Assembly (NCBI GenBank): GCA_009777835.1
Contig: WRKZ01000005.1
Span: 1 to 53,839 of the forward strand
Source: Oscillospiraceae bacterium
Lineage (GTDB): Bacteria > Bacillota > Clostridia > Oscillospirales > Ruminococcaceae
DNA length: 53,839 nucleotides
Direction: 5' to 3'
In this document: positions 1 through 9,488 of the stretch, piece by piece
Layout of the letters: the number at the start of each line of letters is the position of its first letter
Position numbering within the stretch: position 1 is the stretch's first letter
Translations under genes and position numbers: made by a program
The notes under the pieces: generated by a model
Databases searched by the model: none
Told to the model about the DNA's origin: nothing
The model's input: only the letters and a program-made list of their open reading frames with translations

Positions 1-1
1 A

Positions 2-55
2 ATCCTGACCCTAATCACCGAAATGCAGGTGAAATACAAAGATGTCATGCTTTAA
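2..55 (+). CDS. C-terminal tail of an upstream gene (partial, product unknown)
   Basis: Open frame ILTLITEMQVKYKDVML* from the window edge to TAA at 53-55, directly upstream of cdaA. Too short to identify. Confidence 0.4.
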   Translation: MLTLITEMQVKYKDVML

Positions 56-79
56 GAGAAAAATAAGGAGAGAATCATT

Positions 80-1021
80 TTGTTTACGAATTTGAGGATG
101 TATTTACAAGATATACTTGTTCATGCTTTTAGCGTCATTAGAACAATGGGGCTTGTGGATTTTATTGAGATTCTCATCTTGACGTGGCTTGTGTATATCG
201 TAATCAGGTTCGTTCGGGAAACCCGAGCGGCGCAACTCCTGAAAGGGATTTTCATAATACTGATTGTCTCTTTGCTTTTACAACAACTCGAATTCAAAGT
301 GCTGGGTGTTTTCGGTGAACTCATCATAAATGTCGGTGCGACTGCGGCGATTGTCATGTTCCAGCCGGAACTGCGGCGGGTTCTCGAAAAAATGGGCAGA
401 ACCCAAATTGTGAAATCAATTACCACAAATTCCGAACCGTATAAGTTGAGTGGCTGGATTGAACAGGTCTCACGTGCGTGTGAAGACCTTTCGCGGAAAG
501 CGACCGGCGCACTTATTGTAATCGAACGTGAAACAAAACTCGGCGAACAAATCAATACCGGGACATTGCTTAACGCAATGCCGTCGGGCGAACTGTTCGG
601 CAACATATTCCACCCTCATACCCCGCTACATGACGGGGCGGTCATAATCCGCGACGGGTTGATTCTGGCGGCGGGGTGTTTTCTCCCGAAACCGCAGCGG
701 GAAGAACTAATCTCGAAAGACTTAGGGAGTCGTCATCGTGCGGCAATCGGCTTGAGCGAAGTGTCAGATGCCGTAATCATCATCGTATCCGAAGAAACCG
801 GAACGATTTCCATTGCAAGGGACGGAATCATCGACCGCGGATACGATTATATGAAACTTCATGATTATCTGGTGGACGCGCTTATTCCCACACCGAAGCG
901 TAAACCAAAATACAAGAAACCAACAAAAAATGCGGAAAAAGAATCCGCCGTAAATTCAATAAACCCGGAAGACGAGTTAATCGAGCCCGAAATGCCTAAA
1001 TTCAATTCCGAGGGGGAATAA
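80..1021 (+). CDS. cdaA: Diadenylate cyclase CdaA (DisA_N domain, N-terminal TM helices)
   Basis: TTG start with upstream AAGGAGAG. Hydrophobic N-terminus, then DGAVIIRDG and GSRHRAAIGLSE motifs typical of diadenylate cyclases. Followed by a YbbR-type gene as in cdaA-cdaR operons. Confidence 0.95.
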   Translation: MFTNLRMYLQDILVHAFSVIRTMGLVDFIEILILTWLVYIVIRFVRETRAAQLLKGIFIILIVSLLLQQLEFKVLGVFGELIINVGATAAIVMFQPELRRVLEKMGRTQIVKSITTNSEPYKLSGWIEQVSRACEDLSRKATGALIVIERETKLGEQINTGTLLNAMPSGELFGNIFHPHTPLHDGAVIIRDGLILAAGCFLPKPQREELISKDLGSRHRAAIGLSEVSDAVIIIVSEETGTISIARDGIIDRGYDYMKLHDYLVDALIPTPKRKPKYKKPTKNAEKESAVNSINPEDELIEPEMPKFNSEGE

Positions 1022-1024
1022 CTT

Positions 1025-2320
1025 ATGAAGACTGCGTTGCTGCGATTTGCCAAATCTTTTTTGAATAACTTAAAGACTATAATATTCGCACTTATACTAT
1101 CGGTAATAATCTGGTTAGCGATTTCCTTCCAGTTATTCCCGAATGTTTTGCGGACAATTAACGTACCGATTTCGGCGGAACTTCCCACAAGTATGCTTGA
1201 CCGCAATCTCGAATTAGCCGAAGATTTTAACGAGTCTATCGAAATCACGATTGAAGGTAAGCGATACGAAATCGGGCGGCTCGGCCCTGAAAGTTTCGCT
1301 GTTTTTCTCGACCTTTCAGAGATAACCGAATCCGGCGAATACGAGGTTGATGTGATGGTCGTACCGCTCGTCAACGAGAATGTGCAGGTTGTCACGAGAG
1401 ACACGACACGTCAACTGAAAATCATTCAGACGAACGTGCGGGATAACCTGGCGATTTCGGTTGACCAGAGCGATATAGAAGTCGTGGACGGATTCTCCAT
1501 TGGCAGCGTTACCGTCAACCCGTCTTCAATCCGAATATGGGGTGAGAAATCGCTTGTGGATTCAGTGGCGGAGGTGCAGTTCGCCGGGTTCAACAGCGAA
1601 ACGCTTTCAGCTACGACCAAGTTCACGCTGGAAACCGCCGACATTATTCTCTTCGATGACAACGGCGAACCTATCGACAGCAGTGGGCTTAATATCGAAG
1701 ACAGGGTTTTCACGGTGACGATTTCACTTTTCAAGGTGAAATCTCTGCCGGTTTCGGTGAATATCGTGAACGAGCCGGGTAATTTCGATTTAAACTCACT
1801 TAAACGGAGAATGAGAATCGTCCCGGATGAATTGACAATCGGAATCCCGGATGAAGCCTCCGACAATCGGGAAAGTTGGGATTTAGACTCAATCTCACTC
1901 AGCAGTATTACCATCTGGGGATTGCAAAACGGGATTTCACTCCCGATTACCCTGCCCGAAGGTTACAAGAATATGTCCAACGACACGGAAGCGCGAATCA
2001 TCTTTGATGACGTCGAAGAATACGGCATGATTCCGCTGACCGTCCCCACACGGGACTTCGTCACAATCGGCACGCCGTCGGGGTACTCGGTTTCGTACAT
2101 AACGAACTCGATTACCGTGAAAGTTGCCGGCCCGTCGGACTCTATCCACCCCATGACCATTGCCGACATCAACGGAACAATCAACCTCACAGGAAGAGAC
2201 GACCTAACCGCGGGGACTATGCCGATTCGTGTGAAGTTCACGATTGCAGGCTCAAATGTAGACTCATGGGTGGTAGAAGACGAATACGAAATCTATATCG
2301 AAATCAAAGAAGTGGATTAA
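1025..2320 (+). CDS. cdaR: YbbR-domain protein CdaR, putative CdaA regulator
   Basis: Single N-terminal TM segment and repeated YbbR-like beta modules; immediately downstream of cdaA. Confidence 0.88.
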   Translation: MKTALLRFAKSFLNNLKTIIFALILSVIIWLAISFQLFPNVLRTINVPISAELPTSMLDRNLELAEDFNESIEITIEGKRYEIGRLGPESFAVFLDLSEITESGEYEVDVMVVPLVNENVQVVTRDTTRQLKIIQTNVRDNLAISVDQSDIEVVDGFSIGSVTVNPSSIRIWGEKSLVDSVAEVQFAGFNSETLSATTKFTLETADIILFDDNGEPIDSSGLNIEDRVFTVTISLFKVKSLPVSVNIVNEPGNFDLNSLKRRMRIVPDELTIGIPDEASDNRESWDLDSISLSSITIWGLQNGISLPITLPEGYKNMSNDTEARIIFDDVEEYGMIPLTVPTRDFVTIGTPSGYSVSYITNSITVKVAGPSDSIHPMTIADINGTINLTGRDDLTAGTMPIRVKFTIAGSNVDSWVVEDEYEIYIEIKEVD

Positions 2321-2344
2321 GAAATTTCATAGAAGGAGGCGCGC

Positions 2345-3304
2345 ATGAACAAAATACAAATCACAATCGGGGGAAGGACTTACGCCCTCAAAACCGATGA
2401 AAGTCCCGAACGTATGTCAAAAATGGCAGAATCGCTTACCGTCAAAATCAACGAGTTTTCGCAGAATATGAAAGGCAGAGCCGAGACCGAGATTCTCACA
2501 ATCGTTGGTTTCGACTTAATGCAGGAACTTGAAAACGTCATCGAAGAGCGAAATCAACTGAAAGATACCCTGGAAGAGCATGAAATCAAGAACATGCAGT
2601 TGTTAATTGAGAACATGAACTCAGCAGGAAGCGAGATGTACCAAATCGCCGCAGTGAAAGAGCAGGAGAACAACATACTTCGTGCTAAAATTCAGGAGTA
2701 TGAACAGGCGATGGATTCTCAGATTTCCAAAGCGTATTACGGGGCGAACGATGAATTCATGCGGATTTCTGTTATAAAAGAGCAGGAAAATGCCTCTTTG
2801 AGAGAGCGGATTCAAGAGTTCGAACATATGTGGGAAGAATATACATCAAAAACCTACGGCGGTGCGGCAGAAGAGTTCATGCAGATTGCCGTAATCAAGG
2901 AGCGTGAAATCTCCGAGTTGCGCAAGAGCCTTCTCGATTATGAACAGGCATGGGATGACTGTGTCAAAAAAATCCGAGATGAAGCGGGAGACGAGTTCGC
3001 CGAAATCGCCGCAGAAAAGGAAAAAGAGAAGAGTGAGCTTATTGCAAAACTCCTCGAATACGAGAAGAATTGGAATCAACACACCCTCGACGTGTTTGAG
3101 AGTGCGCTGACGGAGTTTCGTGAAGCCGCCGATGGTAAAGAGCTGAAGAATCAAGAGCTGAACGAAAAACTCGAAAACTTTGAACGTGCATTCGACGATT
3201 ATTCGAAAACGAAAGAGACTGAAATCCTTCGTATGCAGGAGGAAATTGAAGCATTGAAACTGAAACTCGCCGATTCCGAAGACGGTCAAATGACTCTCGT
3301 ATAA
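2345..3304 (+). CDS. ZapA-like cell division protein with long repetitive coiled-coil extension
   Basis: N-terminus MNKIQITIGGRTYALKTDESPERMSKMAESLTVKINEF resembles ZapA; RBS GGAGG upstream; then five 40-aa repeats. Confidence 0.75.
   Translation: MNKIQITIGGRTYALKTDESPERMSKMAESLTVKINEFSQNMKGRAETEILTIVGFDLMQELENVIEERNQLKDTLEEHEIKNMQLLIENMNSAGSEMYQIAAVKEQENNILRAKIQEYEQAMDSQISKAYYGANDEFMRISVIKEQENASLRERIQEFEHMWEEYTSKTYGGAAEEFMQIAVIKEREISELRKSLLDYEQAWDDCVKKIRDEAGDEFAEIAAEKEKEKSELIAKLLEYEKNWNQHTLDVFESALTEFREAADGKELKNQELNEKLENFERAFDDYSKTKETEILRMQEEIEALKLKLADSEDGQMTLV
2633..3232 (+). repeat. Five tandem 120-bp / 40-aa coding repeats
   Basis: Units begin EMYQIAAVKEQEN, EFMRISVIKEQEN, EFMQIAVIKEREI, EFAEIAAEKEKEK, EFREAADGKELKN; each is exactly 40 residues. 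Confidence 0.9.
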
Positions 3305-3334
3305 ATAAATAAAAAAACAAAGCGAGGAATTAAT

Positions 3335-4042
3335 TTGAAGAAAATTACATCGATTCTGCTTGCGGTTTGTATTTCAGTCACGATAGCCGTCACCACAACC
3401 ACCGAATCCATGAGTGCGCAATCCACGCTTAAGGGCGATATAGACGGAAACGACAAAGTCACAATATCAGACGCACTGGAAATCCTCAAATATTTAGCGG
3501 GAATGGAAAGCATGATTTCGCCGCAAAATCCGAGTGTGTGGGCTGCCGCAAGGGTAACGGGCGGGAATCATCCGGTAATTGCAGACGTACTCGAAATCCT
3601 TAAGTACTTAGCGGGAATGGAAAATATAATCGGCACGAAACCGCTAACGCATGAACAACAGTTAGCGGCAGAAGTAGTCAAGTTGGTCAATATCGAACGT
3701 CAAAAAGCAGGGTTAGACCCTTTCGTGTCTTCGAACAGAGCCTTGAACAACGCTACCCAACGGCGCGCGCGAGAGCTGACTATAGACTATAACCACAACC
3801 GCCCCGACGGAAAGAGTGCATTCACTGTCCTTGCTGAGTTCGGTCTAAGACATGCCCACGCCGCAGAGAATATTGCAATGGGTCGGGTCAAACCTGCAGA
3901 TATTGTAAATGCCTGGATGAATTCACCCGGACATCGCGAAAATATCCTCAACAATGAATACACCCAAATAGGTGTAGGGGTCGCACAAGATTCAGAAGGG
4001 ATGTATTATTGGGCACAGTTGTTCTTCACCCCACTTGGTTAA
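3335..4042 (+). CDS. Secreted dockerin-like repeat plus CAP/SCP (YkwD-like) domain protein
   Basis: Signal peptide; GDIDGNDKVTISDALEILKYLAGM dockerin-like segment plus a degenerate second copy; CAP-like motifs NIERQKAGLDPF, HAAENIA, AWMNSPGHRENILN. TTG start after AGCGAGG. Confidence 0.85.
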   Translation: MKKITSILLAVCISVTIAVTTTTESMSAQSTLKGDIDGNDKVTISDALEILKYLAGMESMISPQNPSVWAAARVTGGNHPVIADVLEILKYLAGMENIIGTKPLTHEQQLAAEVVKLVNIERQKAGLDPFVSSNRALNNATQRRARELTIDYNHNRPDGKSAFTVLAEFGLRHAHAAENIAMGRVKPADIVNAWMNSPGHRENILNNEYTQIGVGVAQDSEGMYYWAQLFFTPLG

Positions 4043-4045
4043 ATC

Positions 4046-4080
4046 AAAAATTCCGTTGGATTGACTCCAACGGAATTTTT
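4046..4080. terminator. Bidirectional intrinsic terminator
   Basis: Perfect hairpin AAAAATTCCGTTGGA-TTGAC-TCCAACGGAATTTTT between convergent genes. Confidence 0.9.
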
Positions 4081-4108
4081 ATATCTTAATCTTACATATC
4101 TTAACATA

Positions 4109-5485
4109 TCAGAAGCTGATTTTGGATTCGATATACTGCTTGACTTCGCTTATTTTAATACGCTCTTGGCTCATCGAATCACGTTCCCGAACGGTGACAC
4201 AACCGTCTTCCACACTGTCGAAATCGTAGGTCACACAAAACGGCGTTCCGATTTCATCCTGCCGCCTGTATCGCTTCCCGATTGCGCCGGTATCATCGTA
4301 TTCTACAGCGAAAGCCTTGCAGAGTTCGTCGGCAATTTGCATTGCCCCCTCCGCCAGTTTTTTCGATAACGGCAGAACCGCCGCCTTAACGGGTGCCAAA
4401 TAAGGATGAAGCCGTAACACGTTCCTAACAGTCCCGTCGTCGAGGGATTCTTCATCGTAAGCATCGACAATCAGGGCGAGGAACAGGCGTTCCACACCGA
4501 GACTCGGCTCTATCACGTAGGGAATATACTTCTCATTGGTTTCCGGGTCGAAATATTCAAGGGACTTACCCGACGTTTCGATGTGTTGCTTCAGGTCATA
4601 GTCGGTTCTGTCGGCTATTCCCCACAGTTCCCCCCAACCAAACGGATAAAGAAACTCAAAATCGGTTGTAGCTTTGGAATAGAAAGCCAATTCATCCGGG
4701 TCATGGTCACGGAGTTTGAGACTTTCTTCCTTCAACCCGATTGACAATAGCCAATTCTTACAGAAATCTTTCCAATACGCAAACCATTCTAAGTCAGTCC
4801 CGGGCTTACAGAAGAACTCAAGTTCCATCTGCTCAAACTCCCGAACGCGGAAGATAAATTTCCCCGGCGTGACTTCATTTCGGAAGGATTTGCCCACCTG
4901 CGCCACCCCGAAAGGTACTTTCTTGCGGCTGGTTCGTTGAACATTCGCGAAGTTCACGAAAATCCCCTGCGCCGTTTCCGGTCGAAGGTAAATTTCATCT
5001 GCAGTATCCTCGGTAATCCCTTGGAAAGTCTTAAACATCAGATTAAACTTCTTTATATCGGTAAAATCGCGCTTACCGCAATTCGGGCAACCGATTCTCT
5101 TGTTGCGCATATACTCAACGAGTTTACGGTCTTCCCAACCGGAAGTATTCGTCCCGTCAAATTCCTCGATAAGATTATCCGCTCTGTGACGGGTCTTACA
5201 GGCTTTACAGGAAATCAGCGGGTCAGAAAACCCCGCCAAATGACCCGATGCTACCCAGGTCTGCGGATTCATCAGAATCGCCGAATCCAACCCGACGTTA
5301 TAACGGCTTTCCTGTACAAACTTCTTTAACCATGCCTTTTTGAGGTTGTTCTTGAGTTCCGCGCCGAGTGGCCCGTAATCCCATGTATTAGCGAGTCCGC
5401 CGTAGATTTCACTATTTTGATAGATGAACCCCCTACCCTTGCAAAGCGCGGTGATTTTCTCCATCGTTTTTTCGGTATTGAGCAT
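4109..5485 (-). CDS. glyQS: Glycyl-tRNA synthetase (single-chain class II)
   Basis: Sequence contains [14 protein letters not shown]-like start ([25 protein letters not shown]), [26 protein letters not shown] and [12 protein letters not shown] motifs. Confidence 0.97.
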   Translation of the reverse strand: MLNTEKTMEKITALCKGRGFIYQNSEIYGGLANTWDYGPLGAELKNNLKKAWLKKFVQESRYNVGLDSAILMNPQTWVASGHLAGFSDPLISCKACKTRHRADNLIEEFDGTNTSGWEDRKLVEYMRNKRIGCPNCGKRDFTDIKKFNLMFKTFQGITEDTADEIYLRPETAQGIFVNFANVQRTSRKKVPFGVAQVGKSFRNEVTPGKFIFRVREFEQMELEFFCKPGTDLEWFAYWKDFCKNWLLSIGLKEESLKLRDHDPDELAFYSKATTDFEFLYPFGWGELWGIADRTDYDLKQHIETSGKSLEYFDPETNEKYIPYVIEPSLGVERLFLALIVDAYDEESLDDGTVRNVLRLHPYLAPVKAAVLPLSKKLAEGAMQIADELCKAFAVEYDDTGAIGKRYRRQDEIGTPFCVTYDFDSVEDGCVTVRERDSMSQERIKISEVKQYIESKISF

Positions 5486-5531
5486 TTCCCATTCCTTCTT
5501 TCTTAATATTTATACACGACTTTCGTCGCTG

Positions 5532-6833
5532 TCAGTCATCACTTCGCCGCCTGAACCCAAAGTCGGATGCGTCTTCCTTCTTAAGGACAATCTTATTGAA
5601 CAACAGAATCAGCGGGACGAGTGTAATCGCCACGAATCCCCCGGCGAATCCATTGTTATAAAGGTTCAACCCGCCGTTCAAGTTTCCGATGAAAATCGCC
5701 ACCGAAACGTGCATGAATCCTGCGATTATCCCCCAAATAGGGCCGAACTTGCAGGCAATCGGTGCAAGCCCCGTCGAAAACAAAATCGAAAGTGCGTTAG
5801 AGGCGGAAGCAACCTCATACAAATTAAGGTGAGCCGCCGCAATACTCCCGATTAAAACGGGGATGGTGTTCCGTATATGCTTTCCCGCCGCCGCAAATCC
5901 CGCTATAGTTATTATTCCCCCTAAAACCGGACCGTTAATCGGGATTTTCAACAGCAACATAGTCGTTGTGGCTATAATGCACATAACTCCTATGTTTATG
6001 TAACAGGTATCCCCATAATAGATGTAATAGTCGTTATTACTCCTGTCTTTCTCCTTGGTGATTCGTACGAATTTAGCCAACGCCTCTTTCGGGCCGCTGA
6101 TTACCAATCCGAAGATAATCGCCGCCACCGAGAATGCGAACGCCCCCGCCGCCAGATATACCGTATGGGAAGTGTCCCAATACGACTCCGGAACGACTTC
6201 AAGCCCCATACTGCGCAGTAGTCCCACCGCAAAAGTCGCGATGAATCCCCCGGCAATCCCGGAATTATAAAGGCAGTAGTCGTTGTGCATTCGCTTAACC
6301 GAATCCGAAATCGCAGGGAAAATAAACCCGATGAACATTCCTACAATGTACGCAACCACAAGCTGCAGAAAGCTGAACCGGTCATTCAAGAAAGCAATCT
6401 CACTCACGATTGGGGAAACCGTCGCACTCGCCATTGCATGAATAAGATAATCGCCGAACCGCGCCCCTTTAACTTTAGCATAAGCGAACACACCTATACA
6501 AAGCGGAATCGTATTAAGCAGATTCTTCCCGAACATAGCGAACCCCAAAGTCAAGAACAGTACCGCTATGATTTTCCCGGTAGGTTTAGTTTTCGTGATA
6601 ATCAGCAGAACAAGAAATGTTGAACACGACACCGCCGAATTTAGCAAGGTCGCACTTAATCCCGCCATATCTACATAATCTGAGACAAGGACACTCCTCG
6701 ACGTATTGATTACCCCGAAATTATACATAACGTCCATAAACGGGACTGTCGTGAACGCAAAAATCACAAACAGCCCGCATATGAACATCAACGCATAATA
6801 ATCGAAAGGAATTTTGAATTTTTCCTGTTTCAC
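5532..6833 (-). CDS. Polytopic membrane protein, DUF1576-like
   Basis: About 10 hydrophobic segments; NSGIAGGFIATF and NNGFAGGFVAITL internal duplication. Confidence 0.65.
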   Translation of the reverse strand: MKQEKFKIPFDYYALMFICGLFVIFAFTTVPFMDVMYNFGVINTSRSVLVSDYVDMAGLSATLLNSAVSCSTFLVLLIITKTKPTGKIIAVLFLTLGFAMFGKNLLNTIPLCIGVFAYAKVKGARFGDYLIHAMASATVSPIVSEIAFLNDRFSFLQLVVAYIVGMFIGFIFPAISDSVKRMHNDYCLYNSGIAGGFIATFAVGLLRSMGLEVVPESYWDTSHTVYLAAGAFAFSVAAIIFGLVISGPKEALAKFVRITKEKDRSNNDYYIYYGDTCYINIGVMCIIATTTMLLLKIPINGPVLGGIITIAGFAAAGKHIRNTIPVLIGSIAAAHLNLYEVASASNALSILFSTGLAPIACKFGPIWGIIAGFMHVSVAIFIGNLNGGLNLYNNGFAGGFVAITLVPLILLFNKIVLKKEDASDFGFRRRSDD

Positions 6834-6864
6834 GCTATATTCCTTCTAATTATTAATTAATCCG

Positions 6865-6995
6865 CTCTTGTTTTGCTTGTACCGTCAAGCTGCCTGCCGA
6901 CCGGCAAAGCCGGTCGCACTGCAGCTCTTGTTTTGCTTGTACCGTCAAGCCGCCCTGCTCGTGGCAAAGCCACGACCCGGCGGCTCTTGTTTTAC
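6865..6995 (-). repeat. Structured intergenic repeat array: three constant modules and two variable two-tier hairpins
   Basis: CTCTTGTTTTGCTTGTACCGTCAAG at 6865-6889 and 6925-6949, partial copy from 6984; hairpins 6890-6924 and 6950-6983 with inner stems GACCGGC-AAA-GCCGGTC and CGTGGC-AAA-GCCACG. Confidence 0.85.
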
Positions 6996-8306
6996 TTAAT
7001 TATTCGGTTCGGGGTCTTCATCGCTGCTTGAAGATTTACGTGCATCGATTTCGAAACGTCCGCCGTTGATGATTTGCTTGTTCTGCGCACGAATTCCGTC
7101 ACCGACTGCCGTAATATCGAATTTACCGCCGTTAATCGTTACACTGCCGCTGGACCAGTCTCTGCAAGCATCAACGTGAGTATGATTCGGGTCTTCATTT
7201 CCGCATATGTTGAGGATATTGTTGGAACGAATTCCGTTGTTTCCGGCAGTGATTTTGATGTCGCCGTTATCGATTCTCACGCCGTCGCGTCCGTGAAGTG
7301 CGTTACCTTCGCCCTGGTTCGGTGAAGATGGTGCAGGAACAGCATTCACAGTGATTTTACCACCAAAGATTTCAAGTTCGTCACGGGTGTGGATTCCGTC
7401 TCTGAAGTTACCGTTAATGTTGAGTGTTCCGCGCCCCGAAATTTCAATGTTGCGGCGGCTGTAAATTACGCCCCTCGGTTCGGTCGTTCTTTCCTCGATT
7501 GGTTCGTGCGAATACAACTCGACGTAGTTCGCGGCATCGGTAAGGGTGTTGGTAGTTCCGTCTTGGATTACAATCTCGGTCGTTTCAGAACGGTAAATGT
7601 GAATTGCCGGCCCGGTAGTGCTGGTAATGTTCACGTTGTTGAGAATCAAGCGAACTCTCTCTTCGCCCCGTTCGCCGAACGCATTTTGAGGAGTACGCGC
7701 ATTGATGTAGATGTGTCCGTTGAAGTTTCCGGTAAGAATGTACGTACCGCCTCTTCTGATTTCCAGTCTGCTCTGTTGAACAGATTGCGGAATTCCGGCT
7801 TCAACAGGTGCGCGACGGACAATAGTCCCATCTGTTCCCGTAATATTGGTTCCGTCGAAGGTGATGGTTCTGGCACCCTGGGTTTCATCCGGCAAAGTGC
7901 CCGAAGACTGACCCAACGGGTCATTTGCGGGAATGTTTACCGGCGGGCAGGTATGATTCGCCCATACCGTACATGACGGGCAGATTCCCGGCCATTCGGG
8001 ACATTCGTGTGTTTCATCATGCACAGAAGGGTCGGGGCAGGTTCCCTGCGATTTAAGGTAAGCATTTTCAATCTGCAAATCGTTGAGTGCTTGCCCGTAT
8101 TTCGAAGGCTTATCGATTTCGTTACTCATTTTCGCCAATTTCTTGAGGATTTCAAGAGCATCGGCTATGGTGACATTGCCGTCCTCATTGACATCTCCGC
8201 GCACGAAGGTGATGTTGGTGTCGGTATTGGCAAACGAAGTCATTGCGAGGGTGATTGCAATCGTAAGTACGAGTGCGATGGTTTTAAGGTTGAACGTTTT
8301 TTTCAT
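6996..8306 (-). CDS. Secreted protein with half-dockerin-like repeat and Cthe_2159/DUF4353-like carbohydrate-binding beta-helix domain
   Basis: Start refined to ATG at 8306 (MKKTFNLKTIALVLTIAITLAMTSFA signal peptide, upstream GGAGAAAT). GDVNEDGNVTIADALEILKKLAKM; repetitive NGGKFDI/NGDIKITAGNNGI beta-helix turns. Confidence 0.8.
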   Translation of the reverse strand: MKKTFNLKTIALVLTIAITLAMTSFANTDTNITFVRGDVNEDGNVTIADALEILKKLAKMSNEIDKPSKYGQALNDLQIENAYLKSQGTCPDPSVHDETHECPEWPGICPSCTVWANHTCPPVNIPANDPLGQSSGTLPDETQGARTITFDGTNITGTDGTIVRRAPVEAGIPQSVQQSRLEIRRGGTYILTGNFNGHIYINARTPQNAFGERGEERVRLILNNVNITSTTGPAIHIYRSETTEIVIQDGTTNTLTDAANYVELYSHEPIEERTTEPRGVIYSRRNIEISGRGTLNINGNFRDGIHTRDELEIFGGKITVNAVPAPSSPNQGEGNALHGRDGVRIDNGDIKITAGNNGIRSNNILNICGNEDPNHTHVDACRDWSSGSVTINGGKFDITAVGDGIRAQNKQIINGGRFEIDARKSSSSDEDPEPNN

Positions 8307-8370
8307 TTTAGAATTTCTCCTTAATCTTAATTTTAAAAATTTTATTCTATAAAATCTCACGAGTGAGAAA

Positions 8371-9435
8371 TTATACATGTTTTACCCAACCGAATTCGTC
8401 GGCGATTCTGCCGTACTGAATTCCCGTAAGGGTATCGTAGAGTTTCTGCGAAATCTCCCCGATTTCGCCATTATTAATTCGGATGACTTTTTCACCCTTC
8501 TTCAACACACCGACCGGCGAAATAACCGCCGCAGTTCCCGTCCCGAAAACTTCGCTGAGTTTCCCGTTTTCATAAGCGTCAAACACTTCATCAATGGAAA
8601 TCTTACGCTCGGTGACTCGTTTTCCCCATTTGCGACAGAGTTCAAGCACCGACATTCGGGTAATCCCCGGGAGAATAGAACCCGACAGTTCCGGTGTGAT
8701 GATTTCATCATCAATTACAAAGAACACGTTCATCGCACCGACTTCTTCGATATATTTCCGCTCCACCCCATCAAGCCAGAGTACCTGTTCATACTTTTGC
8801 GCTTGTGCTTCCTTCTGACCCAACAATGAAGCAGCATAGTTTCCGCCCGCTTTAGCGAAGCCCATTCCGCCCTTGGTGGCACGGACATAGTTTTCCTCAA
8901 CGAAGATGCTGACCGGATTCAACCCTGTGGAATAATACGCGCCGGACGGTGACGTTATTATAATAAAATAATACTTATCCGACGGACGAACCCCTAAAAA
9001 CTCGTCGGCGGCGAATATAAACGGACGAATATACAAAGACGCGCCGTTACTCCGCGGAATCCAGTCACTGTCGAGCTTGATGAGTTCTTTGAGTGCGTTC
9101 AGACAATCCTCAACATCAATCTGCGGAATCACCGAACGCTCTGCCGAGACATTCAGACGTTTAAAGTTTTCTTCCGGTCGAAACAAGGCAATTTCACCGT
9201 TGCAGGTTCGATATGCCTTCAACCCCTCGAAAATCTCCTGACCGTAATGCAGAACCATGGATGCCGGCGAAATCGAGATGTTTTGAAACTCCTTGATTTC
9301 GGGGTTGTGCCAACCTTTTTCGCCACTGTGCTCCATTATGAACATATGGTCAGCGAAAACCCGCCCGAATCCTAACTGAGATTCATCGGTAGGCTTTGGT
9401 TTAGGTGAACCGGTTTTTGTGATTTTGATATTCAT
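8371..9435 (-). CDS. ilvE: Branched-chain amino acid aminotransferase
   Basis: HYGQEIFEGLKAYR, YIRPFIFA, GGNYAASL, EEVGAMNVFFV motifs of fold-type IV BCATs. Confidence 0.95.
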   Translation of the reverse strand: MNIKITKTGSPKPKPTDESQLGFGRVFADHMFIMEHSGEKGWHNPEIKEFQNISISPASMVLHYGQEIFEGLKAYRTCNGEIALFRPEENFKRLNVSAERSVIPQIDVEDCLNALKELIKLDSDWIPRSNGASLYIRPFIFAADEFLGVRPSDKYYFIIITSPSGAYYSTGLNPVSIFVEENYVRATKGGMGFAKAGGNYAASLLGQKEAQAQKYEQVLWLDGVERKYIEEVGAMNVFFVIDDEIITPELSGSILPGITRMSVLELCRKWGKRVTERKISIDEVFDAYENGKLSEVFGTGTAAVISPVGVLKKGEKVIRINNGEIGEISQKLYDTLTGIQYGRIADEFGWVKHV

Positions 9436-9488
9436 GTATTTGTGAATCCTTCCTATACTTTTACTTTATTACAGCAAATCTTGCGACT

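Noticed and set aside
865-1404. 179-aa minus-strand ORF
   Set aside because: Antisense to cdaA/cdaR and Ser-rich, typical of spurious antisense frames here.
4061-4369. Plus-strand ORF beginning in the terminator after the CAP gene
   Set aside because: Overlaps the glyQS 3' end antisense and starts inside a hairpin; not supported as a gene.
5486-5531. Possible T-box or other riboswitch upstream of glyQS
   Set aside because: Only about 45 nt separate it from the next gene; no T-box consensus or specifier stem visible.
6865-6995. CRISPR-like array (25-nt repeats, 34-35-nt spacers)
   Set aside because: Only two full repeats, the intervening segments are themselves palindromic with a shared architecture, and no cas genes are in the window.
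7389-7976. 195-aa plus-strand ORF
   Set aside because: Fully antisense to the dockerin/beta-helix gene; no recognisable domain; likely a by-product of codon bias.
8377-8829. 150-aa plus-strand ORF
   Set aside because: Antisense to ilvE, which has clear conserved motifs; no RBS or domain evidence for this ORF.
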